Of a DNA stretch of 64,000 bases, positions 8,732 to 17,807 are shown piece after piece. The notes beneath the pieces were generated by a model. The model was not told the DNA's origin and ran no database searches. It saw only the letters and a list, made by a program, of their open reading frames with translations. Each line of letters starts with the position of its first letter. The first letter of the stretch is position 1. A program made the position numbers and the translations under genes. Source of the stretch: Microcoleus sp. bin38.metabat.b11b12b14.051 (lineage in GTDB: Bacteria; Cyanobacteriota; Cyanobacteriia; Cyanobacteriales; Microcoleaceae); contig NZ_JAAFKD010000007.1 in NCBI RefSeq assembly GCF_013299165.1, positions 62,001-126,000 of the forward strand, written 5' to 3'.

Positions 8732-9048
8732 TAGTCATTAGTCATTAGTCATTAGTCATTAGTCATTAGTCATCGGTCCTGCCGTCATCAGTCCTGCCGT
8801 CATCAGTCATCAGTCGGCTCTCTGTCGAGAGTCGAAAATGATAGCAAACCCATGATTCAAGACAAAAGATAACCCATAGATAATAAATAAGACAGCATTA
8901 ATGGCTGGCGACAGCATGACATGAATGGACGAATTAATTATTGTTCGCCAATGACAACTGACAACTGACAACTGACAACTGACCAATGACAACTGACCAA
9001 TGACAACTGACCAATTACTAATGACTAATTACTAATGACTAATAACTC
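8732..9048. repeat. Heptamer repeat blocks filling the spacer before menG
   Basis: (AGTCATT)n at 8732-8770 gives way to TCATCAGTCCTGCCG units. A unique stretch follows, then (ACTGACA)n and (CTAATGA)n at 8949-9048. The menG ATG (9035) lies inside the last array, so its leader and first codons are repeat-derived. Confidence 0.9.
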
Positions 9049-9736
9049 AGAACAAATTAAAACTATATTTAATCGAATTGCACCAGTTTACAACCAAATG
9101 AATGACTGGTTGAGCTTGGGGCAGCACCGGATTTGGAAGCAAATGGCAGTGAAATGGAGCGGTGCCGCCCCCGGAAATACTTGCTTAGATTTGTGTTGCG
9201 GCAGTGGGGATATAGCATTGTTGCTGGCAAAACAAGCAGGGCCTACCGGTTGCGTATTTGGAGTGGATTTTTCCGCCGAACAATTGGCGGTTGCAGCTAA
9301 GCGCGATCGACCTTTTCTCACCCCTTCTAGTTCGATTTCTTGGGTAGAAGCTGACGCCCTAAACTTGCCTTTTGCCGATAATTACTTCGACTGCGCCACC
9401 ATGGGTTACGGTTTACGCAACGTGACGGACATCCCCCGCAGTCTTCAGGAAGTGCACCGCGTACTCAAACCGGGCGCAACAGCCGCTATTCTCGACCTCC
9501 ACCGCCCCAGCAATTCCCTGATGCGGAGCTTTCAAGAGTTTTATCTAGATACTCTTGTCGTTCCCGTGGCTCAGCAATTTGGCATGACTCAAGAATATGC
9601 CTACATTAATCCTAGTTTAGAAAAATTCCCGATCGGCAAAGAGCAAGTCGCGATCGCCCACCAAGCCGGATTTGCCACCGCCACCCACTATCCCATTGCT
9701 GGAGCTATGATGGGAGTATTGGTCATTAGTCATTAG
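9035..9736 (+). CDS. menG: Demethylphylloquinone methyltransferase (UbiE/MenG family)
   Basis: A 233-residue class I SAM methyltransferase. The SAM-binding motif I is CLDLCCGSGDIALLLA, followed by the acidic VFGVDFSAEQL. Family signatures FNRIAPVYNQMND at the start and MGYGLRNVTDIPRSLQEVHR in the middle mark the UbiE/MenG group. In cyanobacteria this enzyme methylates 2-phytyl-1,4-naphthoquinone, the last step to phylloquinone, the A1 cofactor of photosystem I. The start codon falls within a heptamer repeat (ATGACTAATAAC), and the last codons and stop (GTC ATT AGT CAT TAG) are heptamer sequence too, so repeats frame both ends. The start at 9035 keeps the expected N-terminus. Confidence 0.9.
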   Translation: MTNNSEQIKTIFNRIAPVYNQMNDWLSLGQHRIWKQMAVKWSGAAPGNTCLDLCCGSGDIALLLAKQAGPTGCVFGVDFSAEQLAVAAKRDRPFLTPSSSISWVEADALNLPFADNYFDCATMGYGLRNVTDIPRSLQEVHRVLKPGATAAILDLHRPSNSLMRSFQEFYLDTLVVPVAQQFGMTQEYAYINPSLEKFPIGKEQVAIAHQAGFATATHYPIAGAMMGVLVISH

Positions 9737-9919
9737 TCATTGGGCATTGGGCATTGGGCATTGGGCATTGGGCATTGGGCATTGGTTATTAGAAAAATCA
9801 CTAACAAGTAACCACTAACTATTACCCATTACCCAATTACCCTGTTTGGCCTGTTTGGCCAATACCCTGTTTGGCCTGTTTGCCCCATGCCCAATTCCCA
9901 ATTCCCAATTCCCCAATTA
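9721..9919. repeat. Heptamer arrays (AGTCATT)n, (GGGCATT)n, (CCCAATT)n and a CCTGTTTGG repeat
   Basis: The spacer between menG and the DUF445 gene is almost all tandem repeats. AGTCATT units overlap the menG stop, GGGCATT units follow to 9786, CCTGTTTGG units lie at 9841-9884, and CCCAATT units at 9888-9919 lead to the next start. Confidence 0.9.
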
Positions 9920-9922
9920 TTG

Positions 9923-11155
9923 ATGAACCCGTCTGACATTTGGCTGTTGTTAGCCCCGCCTGTAGTGGGAGGAATTATTGGCTATTTCACTAACGATATA
10001 GCTATCAAAATGCTGTTCCGCCCCTATCGAGCCATTTATATCAAAGGGCGGCAGTTGCCTTTCACTCCCGGCTTGATCCCCCGGAACCAAGAGCGCTTGG
10101 CCAAGCGCATTTCCGACACAATTATGGGTTCGCTGCTGACACCTGAAGAACTGCAAAATCTGGCGCGGCGCCTCCTCCAAACCGAGCGGATGCAGTCGGT
10201 AATTCTCTGGCTGTTGCAGTTGGCGCTCGATCAGGTAAAAGCAGACACAGAGCAAAAAACTGCTAAAATTCTGGCTAATATTCTGCGAGATTTGCTGGGG
10301 GAATCGGTGCCGCGAATTCTCAAAGTTTTGGCGCGCCGGGAAGATTTTTTAGAAGCTCAGCTCAATCAAATTTTTGACCAAGTTTTGCTGGAAATTCAGT
10401 TAACAGAAGCTCAGGCTGGTCAGTTGGCTGATTGGCTGTTGCAGATAGTAATACCGCCGGAAGTGCTGCGACAGGCTCTGATTGACTTTTTGACCGATCG
10501 CAATATTTCGATTATCGATGAAGGGTTTCGAGAAAAAACCAGCGGCACGTATTGGGTAGTAGCAAATTTGTTTGGTTTGCGTAACACTTTAACTCGGCTG
10601 CGGACTTTTTGTCTCGATGACAGACAAGTCACAAATCAGCGGTTAGCAGAATTAACTGTTTCTTTGGGAATACGCGGGCGCCTTCAAGAATGGCTGCAAA
10701 ACTTGTCGATGCAAAACTTACCGGTTTCGACGGTGAGACAGTTGCGAAAAACCATGCGCGACAGCGTTCGCACCTACGTTCAACAGCGCGGTACAGAGGT
10801 ACTTGAGGGCTTGAGCAAATCTATTGACTGGGAAAATATTTCGCGGTTGCTGCTGAATCGATTGCAAACTTCATCGGTGATGAGTGCTTCCCTGGAAATT
10901 GTCAGCAAAGAATTGGCTTTGGTGTTGGATCGGTATCTGGAGCGCGATTTAGAAAGTATTGTAGCTCAGGCGATCCCGATTTTGAATATCGACCAGGTAA
11001 TTGTCGATCGAGTCAAAGGCACTTCTCCCGAAGATTTAGAGCTCGCAATTCAAGGAATTGTCAAAAGCGAGTTGCAGGGAATTGTCAATTTAGGTGGAAT
11101 TTTGGGCGTTTTTGTCGGCTGTTTGCAAACTGTGGTGCTTTTGCTCCAGCGGTGA
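9923..11155 (+). CDS. DUF445 family membrane protein
   Basis: A 410-residue protein of the DUF445/YheB group. The N-terminal hydrophobic segment ([19 protein letters not shown]) carries the family's characteristic GYFTN(D/W)[10 protein letters not shown] motif, followed by [20 protein letters not shown]. The middle is a long, Leu-rich helical region and the C-terminus ([20 protein letters not shown]) is a second membrane helix. The topology is therefore two terminal membrane anchors around a soluble helical domain. Function is unsettled, and the Bacillus relative is linked to spore or envelope biology. I chose the ATG at 9923 over an in-frame one at 9887 because the intervening codons are heptamer repeat and the family starts at the hydrophobic segment. 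Confidence 0.85.
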   Translation: MNPSDIWLLLAPPVVGGIIGYFTNDIAIKMLFRPYRAIYIKGRQLPFTPGLIPRNQERLAKRISDTIMGSLLTPEELQNLARRLLQTERMQSVILWLLQLALDQVKADTEQKTAKILANILRDLLGESVPRILKVLARREDFLEAQLNQIFDQVLLEIQLTEAQAGQLADWLLQIVIPPEVLRQALIDFLTDRNISIIDEGFREKTSGTYWVVANLFGLRNTLTRLRTFCLDDRQVTNQRLAELTVSLGIRGRLQEWLQNLSMQNLPVSTVRQLRKTMRDSVRTYVQQRGTEVLEGLSKSIDWENISRLLLNRLQTSSVMSASLEIVSKELALVLDRYLERDLESIVAQAIPILNIDQVIVDRVKGTSPEDLELAIQGIVKSELQGIVNLGGILGVFVGCLQTVVLLLQR

Positions 11156-11219
11156 TTTATTTCGGCAGTTGTGACATATTGGTTGTACTCCCAACTTGCC
11201 GACAGTACCAAAAACCAGG

Positions 11220-11280
11220 TTTTTGGGCTGTATGTACCGCCTGATCCCGAGGATTTTTCCCAGAAACCCGATTTTTTTTG
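11220..11280. repeat. Dispersed AAACCmGGTTTTT / AAACCCGATTTTT inverted motif
   Basis: The spacer between the DUF445 and DUF3493 genes holds AAACCAGGTTTTTGG and, inverted, AGAAACCCGATTTTTTTT. It resembles the elements at 32370-32440 and 44465-44535 and may serve as a terminator for the DUF445 gene. Confidence 0.5.
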
Positions 11281-11311
11281 CCCTATCCTAATTTACTGAT
11301 TGCTTAAATTT

Positions 11312-11617
11312 ATGCCATTTCCCAATTCGGACGATCGCACCACCCCAAAAAACCCACGCAACCTCAGCCGCCAACAATACGAGCGTTTAACCGCAGAAAT
11401 GGCCGCTCCCTACCGGCCTCTGCGACAGTTTGTTTACGTAGCTTGCGGTGCTTCGGGTTTTATTGGCGGCGTGGTTTTCTTGGCTAAAATTGCCTCGGGC
11501 CGCGAAATTGGCTCTGCTTTGCCCAATTTTGCCCTCCAAGTCGGAGTCGTCGCTCTGATGGTGTTCCTGTTTCGCCTGGAGCAGCGCGCCGCAGCCCGAG
11601 CCCCGAAGTCCAAGTAA
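11312..11617 (+). CDS. DUF3493 family protein (LPA1/REP27-related)
   Basis: A 101-residue protein with two predicted membrane helices (about residues 40-60 and 70-88) preceded by a conserved amphipathic segment (ERLTAEMAAPYRPLRQFVYVACGASGF). The motif PYRPLRxFxYxxxGxSGxIGG fits DUF3493, the domain shared with plant LPA1 and algal REP27, which act in photosystem II assembly and repair. A role at the thylakoid is an inference from that relationship. A TTG in frame at 11300 would add four residues, but the ATG at 11312 is the better start. A strong hairpin at 11840-11881 lies downstream. Confidence 0.75.
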   Translation: MPFPNSDDRTTPKNPRNLSRQQYERLTAEMAAPYRPLRQFVYVACGASGFIGGVVFLAKIASGREIGSALPNFALQVGVVALMVFLFRLEQRAAARAPKSK

Positions 11618-11733
11618 CAAAGCTTTACAAATTTACATAAAAAGATATCTCAGGCAAGGAAAAGTTATAATTATAAAGAAATTATTACGAAATCCTGGTT
11701 TGCCATCGATCCCTGTCATTATAAGTAAGTGGG

Positions 11734-11824
11734 TTGAACTGGGGTCAGCAAATTTAAAGACCCTAATCATAAACTGCCTGCTGTTCGTTCAATTGGGGTC
11801 AGCTTTCATAAAGACCCTAAACAT
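11734..11824. repeat. Imperfect direct repeat of a GGGGTCAG...AAAGACCCT motif
   Basis: Two copies of about 37 nt (11734-11770 and 11788-11824) share GGGGTCAG, an AT-rich centre and AAAGACCCTAA. Each carries an internal 5-bp inverted repeat, GGGTC/GACCC. This looks like a REP-type doublet. No transposase is nearby. Confidence 0.7.
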
Positions 11825-11839
11825 ATTAAATAAATTTAA

Positions 11840-11881
11840 GCCCTGCACCAGCCTTCATTTATAGAAGAGCTGGTGCAGGGC
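11840..11881 (+). terminator. Hairpin with 13-bp perfect stem
   Basis: GCCCTGCACCAGC at 11840-11852 pairs with its exact complement at 11869-11881 across a 16-nt loop. No T-run follows. It sits between two rightward genes and could end the DUF3493 transcript. The spacer 11618-11937 also holds the GGGGTCAG doublet and no gene. Confidence 0.6.
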
Positions 11882-11937
11882 ATTATGCTAGGAGCTGCAC
11901 GTTACCAAATGTGTCAAAGTCTAAGTAGAAACAACAG

Positions 11938-12531
11938 ATGTTGGGAGGCTTGACTGTGAACTTGTTATTCTTGAAAAGGCCGTGGACGTTATTTTTGGCA
12001 GCAACGGCGGGAATTGTATTTTATAGCAGTGCTGCGGTGGCTGCCGAAAAGGTGGTGCTCAAATACAGCGCGATCCGCGTGACTTTACCCGTCAGCGAAT
12101 TAGAAATTTTTGCACAAACTGGGAAAATGTCGCCCGGATTAGAAATGCTGCTGTCCCAGGCTAAAAAAGACCCGGAAGCAATTCGCAGGAGTTTGACCAG
12201 ACCGGTGAAAGTCAGTCAAAGGTTTGTGAATGAAACGCTCAACAGCAAGCTGGGAGAAATCATTCTCGATGAGGTGGGTCAGGTAATTCGCACTCCTTCT
12301 GTCCAAGCAAATCGAGAAGCGCTGCGCGAGGCTTTGGTACTATCTGCAACTAATGATAACGAGATTACTCTGCTGGAAGCGATGAAGAATTATCCGGCTG
12401 CTGAGGTTGATGTTGAGGGCGATCGCTTAGTTGAAGCTTACGGTAAACTTGTAGCTCTGTCTGAACAATTTGGTGGCGTTGCCGAACGGCTGCAAGACAT
12501 TCTCAACAAGATTCGCGTGCCCAGATTGTAG
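11938..12531 (+). CDS. Secreted stand-alone DUF1400 protein
   Basis: A 197-residue exported protein. A hydrophobic signal segment (PWTLFLAATAGIVFYSSAAVAA) ends in an AxA-type cleavage site around residue 36. The mature part begins EKVVLKYSAIRVTLPVSELEIFAQTGK, the signature of DUF1400, which usually sits in front of an alpha/beta-hydrolase domain in cyanobacterial secreted hydrolases. Here the protein ends where the hydrolase would begin, with no GxSxG motif. It is either a true stand-alone form or an ancient truncation. The ATG at 11938 is used, and a GTG a few codons later would still leave a signal peptide. Confidence 0.75.
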   Translation: MLGGLTVNLLFLKRPWTLFLAATAGIVFYSSAAVAAEKVVLKYSAIRVTLPVSELEIFAQTGKMSPGLEMLLSQAKKDPEAIRRSLTRPVKVSQRFVNETLNSKLGEIILDEVGQVIRTPSVQANREALREALVLSATNDNEITLLEAMKNYPAAEVDVEGDRLVEAYGKLVALSEQFGGVAERLQDILNKIRVPRL

Positions 12532-13060
12532 GGCATTTTGTCGGGGATGGTTGATTTGTGCGATCGCCCGTGTGAATGTTTCTCAACCTGCATCAATGAC
12601 GGCCCAGTCAGATTTTGTTTGTGAAAAATTTGCCGCATTTTAACTTGGCTGTCCCAGAAGTCTCGGGATAAATATTCGAGGTATGACAAAAAAAATCAAA
12701 AAATATCCGTATTTTTACCGATCGAAGTATTTAACTTAAAAAAATGCGGGTAAGTGTTTCTGTATCGCCCATAAACTGAAATAATATCGGGTGGACAATG
12801 CAGATTATCTGTCTTAAGATAGAGAAACGCTGTCAGAGTCGGGCAATTGCCCAAAAACGGCCCGTCATTAGTAAGCTCGTGCTAAGACAGATGCCCTTTA
12901 CAACGTATTCCCCAAAACTCTTGACTTTCAAAAGTTGAAAACACAAGCGCCGAGAGACTGGATTAATGAACAGCACCTCAAATCGTTGACATAAAATCAT
13001 ACTGGTCAGGGTAGTACACTTTCACTCGCTCGACTCTATTAACTGGGTAACACTAGCAAC
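12532..13060. other. Intergenic region without recognised gene
   Basis: About 530 bp between the DUF1400 and DegT genes. I see AT-rich stretches and a short palindrome TATCTGTCTTAAGATA near 12808, but no ORF, RNA or repeat that I can support. It must contain the DegT promoter. Confidence 0.6.
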
Positions 13061-14269
13061 ATGAACAACAATCCTACTCGTTCAAAAGACCGTTTCTTGG
13101 TGTTCGGCGCTCCGGCGATCGAAGATGCTGAAATTCAAGAAGTGGTGTCAACCATGAAAACAGGTTGGTTGGGTACAGGCCCGAAAGTCATGACTTTTGA
13201 GAATGACTTCAAAGCTTATAAGGGTTCCGAGTATGCGATAGCAGTTAATTCCTGTACGGCGGCACTGCACTTGAGCATCCTCGCTGCTTCGTTAAAACCA
13301 GGAGATGAAGTCATTACTACTCCGATGACTTTTTGCGCTACAGTTAATGCGATCGTCCACGCCGGAGCAACACCGGTACTGGCAGATGTCGATCCGGTAA
13401 CAATGAATATTGATCCGGCTCAAGTGGAAGCTAAAATAACTTCCAAAACTAAAGCAATTTTACCGGTTCACTTTGCGGGCCGTCCCTGCGATATGGATGC
13501 GCTGTGTTCGATGGCTAGCCGTCACAATTTGAAGTTAATTGAAGACTGCGCTCACGCGATCGAAACCGAGTACAAGGGAAAGAAAGCAGGCACATTTGGC
13601 GACTTCGGATGCTTCAGCTTTTATGTCACCAAAAACATCACTACAGGTGAAGGAGGCATGATTCTGGCTCGCGCTCAAGCAGACGCTGACAGGCTCAAAA
13701 TTTTAGCGCTCCACGGTATGAGCAAAGATGCTTGGAAGCGCTTCGGTGACTCGGGCTACAAGCACTATCAAGTCGTGGAAGTCGGTTTTAAATACAATAT
13801 GATGGATCTGCAAGCTGCGATCGGCATTCATCAACTCAAACAAGTCGCCCCCTATTGGCAGCGCCGGGAGCAAATTTGGCAGCGCTACAACGAAGCCTTT
13901 GCGGATCTCCCGATTACTTTGCCCGCCAACCCCGAACCTGATACAATTCACGGTTATCACCTGTACACCATTCTGGTAGATGAAGCCAAAACAGGCATCA
14001 GCCGCGATGAGTTTCTCAACGCTATCAATGCTGAAAATATCGGTGTGGGCGTACATTACATGAGTCTGGCCGAACATCCTGTGTACCAAGAAATGTTTGG
14101 ATGGCAGCCCGAAGACTATCCGAATGCTCGCTACATCGGAATGCACACAATTAGTTTGCCAATTTCGGCAAAATTAACCGATGCAGATGTGGAAGATGTA
14201 ATTGCTGGTGTTACAAAGTGTTTGGCGATCGGCAAAGCTAAAAATCCTGTTTTAGCAACCGCAGGCTAA
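13061..14269 (+). CDS. DegT/DnrJ/EryC1/StrS-family PLP-dependent aminotransferase
   Basis: A 402-residue sugar aminotransferase. The PLP-binding Lys is expected at 191 in FSFYVTKNITTGEGGM. Family landmarks include VNSCTAALHLSI (residues about 65-76), the TTPMTFCATVNAI loop, LIEDCAHAIE with the cofactor-binding Asp, and a C-terminal HYMSLAEHPVYQ segment. The family transfers an amino group to keto-sugar nucleotides used for lipopolysaccharide, surface polysaccharide or glycan decoration. The substrate is not readable from the sequence. It converges with a GT4 glycosyltransferase, which fits polysaccharide work, but a shared hairpin separates the two and they are not one operon. Confidence 0.88.
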   Translation: MNNNPTRSKDRFLVFGAPAIEDAEIQEVVSTMKTGWLGTGPKVMTFENDFKAYKGSEYAIAVNSCTAALHLSILAASLKPGDEVITTPMTFCATVNAIVHAGATPVLADVDPVTMNIDPAQVEAKITSKTKAILPVHFAGRPCDMDALCSMASRHNLKLIEDCAHAIETEYKGKKAGTFGDFGCFSFYVTKNITTGEGGMILARAQADADRLKILALHGMSKDAWKRFGDSGYKHYQVVEVGFKYNMMDLQAAIGIHQLKQVAPYWQRREQIWQRYNEAFADLPITLPANPEPDTIHGYHLYTILVDEAKTGISRDEFLNAINAENIGVGVHYMSLAEHPVYQEMFGWQPEDYPNARYIGMHTISLPISAKLTDADVEDVIAGVTKCLAIGKAKNPVLATAG

Positions 14270-14396
14270 AGTTTTCCATCAAGTCATCCCATTTTCTGTT
14301 TTCGCATTGAAGATTAAAGAATTGGGAATGACTTACTGGATAATCGTTTAGATATTCTCTACAGTTGCATCCTGTTTATAAACTGGTATCAACATT

Positions 14397-14446
14397 AAAA
14401 TAACCCCTAACTGATTCGCTCGCGGCCAGCAGTTAGGGGTTATTTT
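14397..14446. terminator. Bidirectional terminator, 17-bp perfect stem
   Basis: The arms at 14397-14413 and 14430-14446 are exact complements (AAAATAACCCCTAACTG and its inverse). The A-rich left edge and T-rich right edge give T-tracts on both strands. The position between the ends of two convergent genes (14269 and 14543) fits a shared terminator. Confidence 0.85.
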
Positions 14447-14542
14447 AATCAATTTCACATCGCCTGTGCAACGTGATGAATTCAGCCTCGTCCAAACACA
14501 TCCCAGGCATTTTCTGCCTGCACCCGCGAAGGGTTGTCTTAG

Positions 14543-15733
14543 TTATGGGCGAGATTTTGGATTGTAGTATTCAGAAGCCAGCCGTTGTTCAAACAACCAC
14601 TGTTTGCTTTCAGGGGTATCATCCAGCCAGCGATCGATCAATTGGGCCCATTTGACAGGCAGGCGCAACTGATGCCAGGTTGAGTGAGAAGCCACAGAAA
14701 TATTGTGGTAAAGCGCTGTGTCATCGATTAATTTTTCCATACATTCTGCTAAAGCCAGAGAGTTCCCAGCCTCAAAAATCATGGAGTTAACGCCGTGCTT
14801 CAAGTGGGTTTTAAACATCGGGTGATCCGAAGCTACTATCGGTGTTCTAGTACGCAAAGCGTGCTGAATAGTGAGGGGAAATCCTTCGGGATATTCGTGC
14901 CTGCTAGTAACTAAAACGAGATCGGATTCTCTCATTAAAGGTTCTAAAGTCTGAGTTGGCACCATTCCCAGAAATTGTACAGAATCTTTAATTTGTAACT
15001 CTTCTACTCGGCGCGCAAAAAACTTTTCTTCTCCTTTTCCTGCCATTTTTAACTCAACTGATATATGGCGCTCTTTTAATTTTGCTACTGCCTCTAAGAT
15101 ATCGCCAACTCCCTTACTTTCTACTAACAAACCAGCATAAAATAATTTCAAATTCTTGACATTTGGATGTATTTGTTTCGGTGCCAGAGAACCGGGATCG
15201 CTATCTAAAAGAAAGTCCCAAGGAATTATTTTATCCGGGTTGACTCCAATGTTTTTAAACAATAAAGATGAAGTAATTCCGTAAGTTCCCACCCATTCTA
15301 TTTGCTTGTTATTCAACAACTTAGCGAGAAAGTAGTTGTTAAATTTATTGCGCCAAGTAGCGTTACCAATAGATTCTGCAAATACAGCGAGGGTTCTAAT
15401 TTTACGTTTGATTGCCCACTTAAAAACATCTGGAATAATTGTCCGCATCACTAAATGAGTCGGATTTTGCTCGGCAATTAACTCGATCAATTTTTGGGAA
15501 TCTATTTTGTCATTGAATCCGCAAGATATCGCCCGCACGCCGTTTTCTAGAACCTTATTTTCAAATTTTGGCGCTATGCAGCAAATAACCGTTACTGACT
15601 CCGATCGTTTTGCCATCTCGGTAACGGCATCAACAGAATATTTTTGAGCGTAGTAGTTTTCGCTTCCGCCTCCAGCTAAGCGCTCGAAAGCTTCGGCGTA
15701 ATCGCCCGCATACTGAACTATGACTAAACGCAT
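14543..15733 (-). CDS. GT4-family glycosyltransferase (GT-B fold)
   Basis: A 396-residue glycosyltransferase. The N-terminal Rossmann half starts MRLVIVQYAGDYAEAFERLAGGG with the Gly-rich acceptor loop. The C-terminal half shows LFYAGLLVESKGVGDILEAVAKL, then VQFLGMVPTQTLEPLMRESDLVL and the donor-site pattern YPEGFPLTIQHALRTRTPIVAS (family form: E-G-x-P ... E-A-x-A-x-G-x-P-V-V). In place of the usual second Glu it has Gln-His (IQHAL), a small departure worth noting. A retaining transfer from a nucleotide sugar is expected, with polysaccharide or cell-surface products likely. No other sugar genes are beside it apart from the convergent aminotransferase. Confidence 0.82.
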   Translation of the reverse strand: MRLVIVQYAGDYAEAFERLAGGGSENYYAQKYSVDAVTEMAKRSESVTVICCIAPKFENKVLENGVRAISCGFNDKIDSQKLIELIAEQNPTHLVMRTIIPDVFKWAIKRKIRTLAVFAESIGNATWRNKFNNYFLAKLLNNKQIEWVGTYGITSSLLFKNIGVNPDKIIPWDFLLDSDPGSLAPKQIHPNVKNLKLFYAGLLVESKGVGDILEAVAKLKERHISVELKMAGKGEEKFFARRVEELQIKDSVQFLGMVPTQTLEPLMRESDLVLVTSRHEYPEGFPLTIQHALRTRTPIVASDHPMFKTHLKHGVNSMIFEAGNSLALAECMEKLIDDTALYHNISVASHSTWHQLRLPVKWAQLIDRWLDDTPESKQWLFEQRLASEYYNPKSRP

Positions 15734-16143
15734 CTTCCTAAGCTCTGGTTGTATAGTATTAAATTAAGACATACAGTGCAAAACATTTGCAATCAGGTGG
15801 ATTTGGACAGTTCGATCTACCGCCACTCCAGCACTGTTAATTTTATTTTGCATCTATCCTATTATATAGAGTTTAGACCGCAGACGCGTCAATATCTCGC
15901 GGTTGATTCGCTTTGTATTGGGGATTTGGAGCTGATTTTGAGTTAATTTTTCTGAGTGTCTGTTGCGGGTAGGATGCGGGAATTAATTGCTATTTAATAA
16001 GTAGAAATACTGTCCCCTGCAATTTGATGTAGGAAGTTGCGCTCTGCACTCACTTTCGCCACTCACTTAGCATATTGGAGGGGATGCCAGCAGAATTGGG
16101 CTGTAAAATTCACAAACCGTGACAATATTTGGTTTGAGGGCGC
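15734..16143. other. Intergenic region without recognised gene
   Basis: About 410 bp between the glycosyltransferase start and the small conserved protein. It is AT-rich. I see no RNA gene, repeat family or credible ORF. The glycosyltransferase promoter should lie near 15740-15800. Confidence 0.5.
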
Positions 16144-16368
16144 TCAGTAAGCCAAAGTTTCTAACGTTTCGCGCAGATAGGAGCGCACCTGCTGATCTAT
16201 GGTGGCATTTTGCTGCTGATTCTCAAAATTGAGTTCGAGCTGCCAGCGTTGAAATCCTGAACTTGCGCCGATCGCCGATTTGAGACTGTCCCAGATTTCA
16301 GAATCTTCGCACAGCTCGATTGGCTCTGCCGCTTGAGGTTCTTGTGCGATCGGTAGATAATTCGCCAT
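16144..16368 (-). CDS. Small conserved cyanobacterial protein of unknown function
   Basis: A 74-residue acidic protein. It has an N-terminal MANYLPIAQEPQ, a conserved-looking middle (SEIWDSLKSAIGASSGFQRW) and a C-terminus RSYLRETLETLAY. From memory the Gly-Phe-Gln-Arg-Trp and RExLxTLAY blocks recur in cyanobacterial hypothetical proteins of this size, but I cannot name a family. There is no signal peptide or membrane segment, and the helices look amphipathic. It stands alone between the glycosyltransferase and a membrane protein, all on the minus strand. The start ATG at 16368 gives the compact length expected. Confidence 0.7.
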   Translation of the reverse strand: MANYLPIAQEPQAAEPIELCEDSEIWDSLKSAIGASSGFQRWQLELNFENQQQNATIDQQVRSYLRETLETLAY

Positions 16369-16607
16369 ATTTTTATACCTCTGTTTTAATCCCCTGTAAG
16401 GATTGAAAGCTTACCTTGACACTTTCTATTATAGATTCTTCTTTCCAAATAGCCAATATAAATATCGAGAACCTGGGATTTAAAATTAAATATTAAGACT
16501 ATTAATAATCTCAATCAGACCAGAAGCATTACCGATTTTTTTATTGCATACATATGTTCAAACTAAAGTAGCTTAAACTACAATTATCTAACTTTTAATT
16601 TTTTATT

Positions 16608-17348
16608 TCACTTTTCCACCGACTGCTCGGGTAGGGGTGTAGCACCGTTGGTGTCAGCAGGTTCTGGGCTGACAATACTCGTGGCTGACGAATTCTCCAT
16701 CGGGAATGCAGGGTTAATTGACTCCACCGATGCAGGCTCCGCAGCAGTTGTCTTCTCGGCTGCGAAAGCTGGCAAAAGTCGATCGACTAGCCAAGGTGCG
16801 ATCGTAAAATCATGCCGAATTTTGTCTAAAGCATAAGGCTTGGTAGCTGCAAATTCCGATTCCGGCGTTAGCAAAACAGCCACGACACTAGCAGACACCT
16901 GCAAAAACAAATTACTAGCTAAAAAAGCAGAAGTTGCCAACAACAATCCAGCCCACCGCCAAGAAGGAGGAAACGGAGCCACCCCAGCAGCGAGAGGAGC
17001 AAATCGATATAGCTGCCACAAAATTACTGCCAACAAAACAGGAATAAAAAGAGCGATTCCTTGATTTAATTTAGTTTTAAACCGACTCATAATCTGCTGC
17101 TGCACAGAAGTTAAATTCTGCGGTTTCAGCGCCACAACTAAAATACTAAAAATGTAAAAAGGGCGGAACCACTGCATCCACAGCACAGGAGCAATACCTG
17201 CTACAGCCACTAAAAACACTTCTAACCAGACAGGGAGCATGGGAGAACCCACAGCGAGTCCCAGCAAGCACAATCCGAGGAAAATCGGCAATGCAGCCGC
17301 TCCAGAAAGGTGAATCCACAAGAAAGGCTCTGACCAAAAAGAACGCAC
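16608..17348 (-). CDS. Low-complexity-tail membrane protein
   Basis: A 246-residue protein with four or five hydrophobic segments in the first 165 residues (about 12-32, 36-60, 95-115, 130-150, and a weaker one at 150-165). A conserved MRSFWSEPFLWIHLSG start precedes them. The tail of about 70 residues is low complexity, rich in Ala, Glu, Pro, Ser and Thr. This layout matches the cyanobacterial low-complexity-tail membrane protein family, whose function is unknown. No catalytic motif is evident. The gene is isolated, and the 459-bp spacer upstream is largely heptamer repeats. Confidence 0.8.
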   Translation of the reverse strand: MRSFWSEPFLWIHLSGAAALPIFLGLCLLGLAVGSPMLPVWLEVFLVAVAGIAPVLWMQWFRPFYIFSILVVALKPQNLTSVQQQIMSRFKTKLNQGIALFIPVLLAVILWQLYRFAPLAAGVAPFPPSWRWAGLLLATSAFLASNLFLQVSASVVAVLLTPESEFAATKPYALDKIRHDFTIAPWLVDRLLPAFAAEKTTAAEPASVESINPAFPMENSSATSIVSPEPADTNGATPLPEQSVEK

Positions 17349-17571
17349 TTTAATTAATGATTAGTTTTGAATTAGGAGTTTTGAATTTTGAATATTGAGA
17401 TTTTTGGATGCACTCTTGACCCATAAACCGGATGCGAGGAGTAAATATTTAGCTGTAAAACCAAAGACTTACGAGCAGAAAATTGGGTTTCTTTCGGTAA
17501 TTCTTATTGGAGCGAGCAAATTTTAAATTTTAAGCAAAGGTAAAGACGATTAGGAAGTTCATTCTGCTTTC

Positions 17572-17708
17572 CTGTCAACTGTCAACTGCTTTCCTGTCAA
17601 CTGTCAACTGTCAACTGCTTTCCTGTCAACTGTCAACTGTCAACTGTCAACTGTCAACTGTCAACTATCAACTGTCAACTGTCAACTGTCAACTGCTTTC
17701 CTGCCAAA
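17572..17708. repeat. Long heptamer array (CAACTGT)n
   Basis: Runs of CAACTGT interrupted by GCTTTC occupy most of the spacer 17349-17807 between infB and the membrane protein gene. The interruption itself recurs in phase, making a higher-order unit. No gene lies in the spacer. Confidence 0.9.
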
Positions 17709-17807
17709 TGTCGGAGTATTGAGTGAAGAGAATAGTGTCGGGCGATCGGCATTTTAGTTACCTGCCACTCAAAAATTCTCTTCCAACTCAACACTCACAA
17801 CTCAAAA

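Noticed and set aside
17572-17708. The heptamer array as a CRISPR array
   Set aside because: Units are 7 nt with no unique spacers. The GCTTTC interruptions are themselves repeated.
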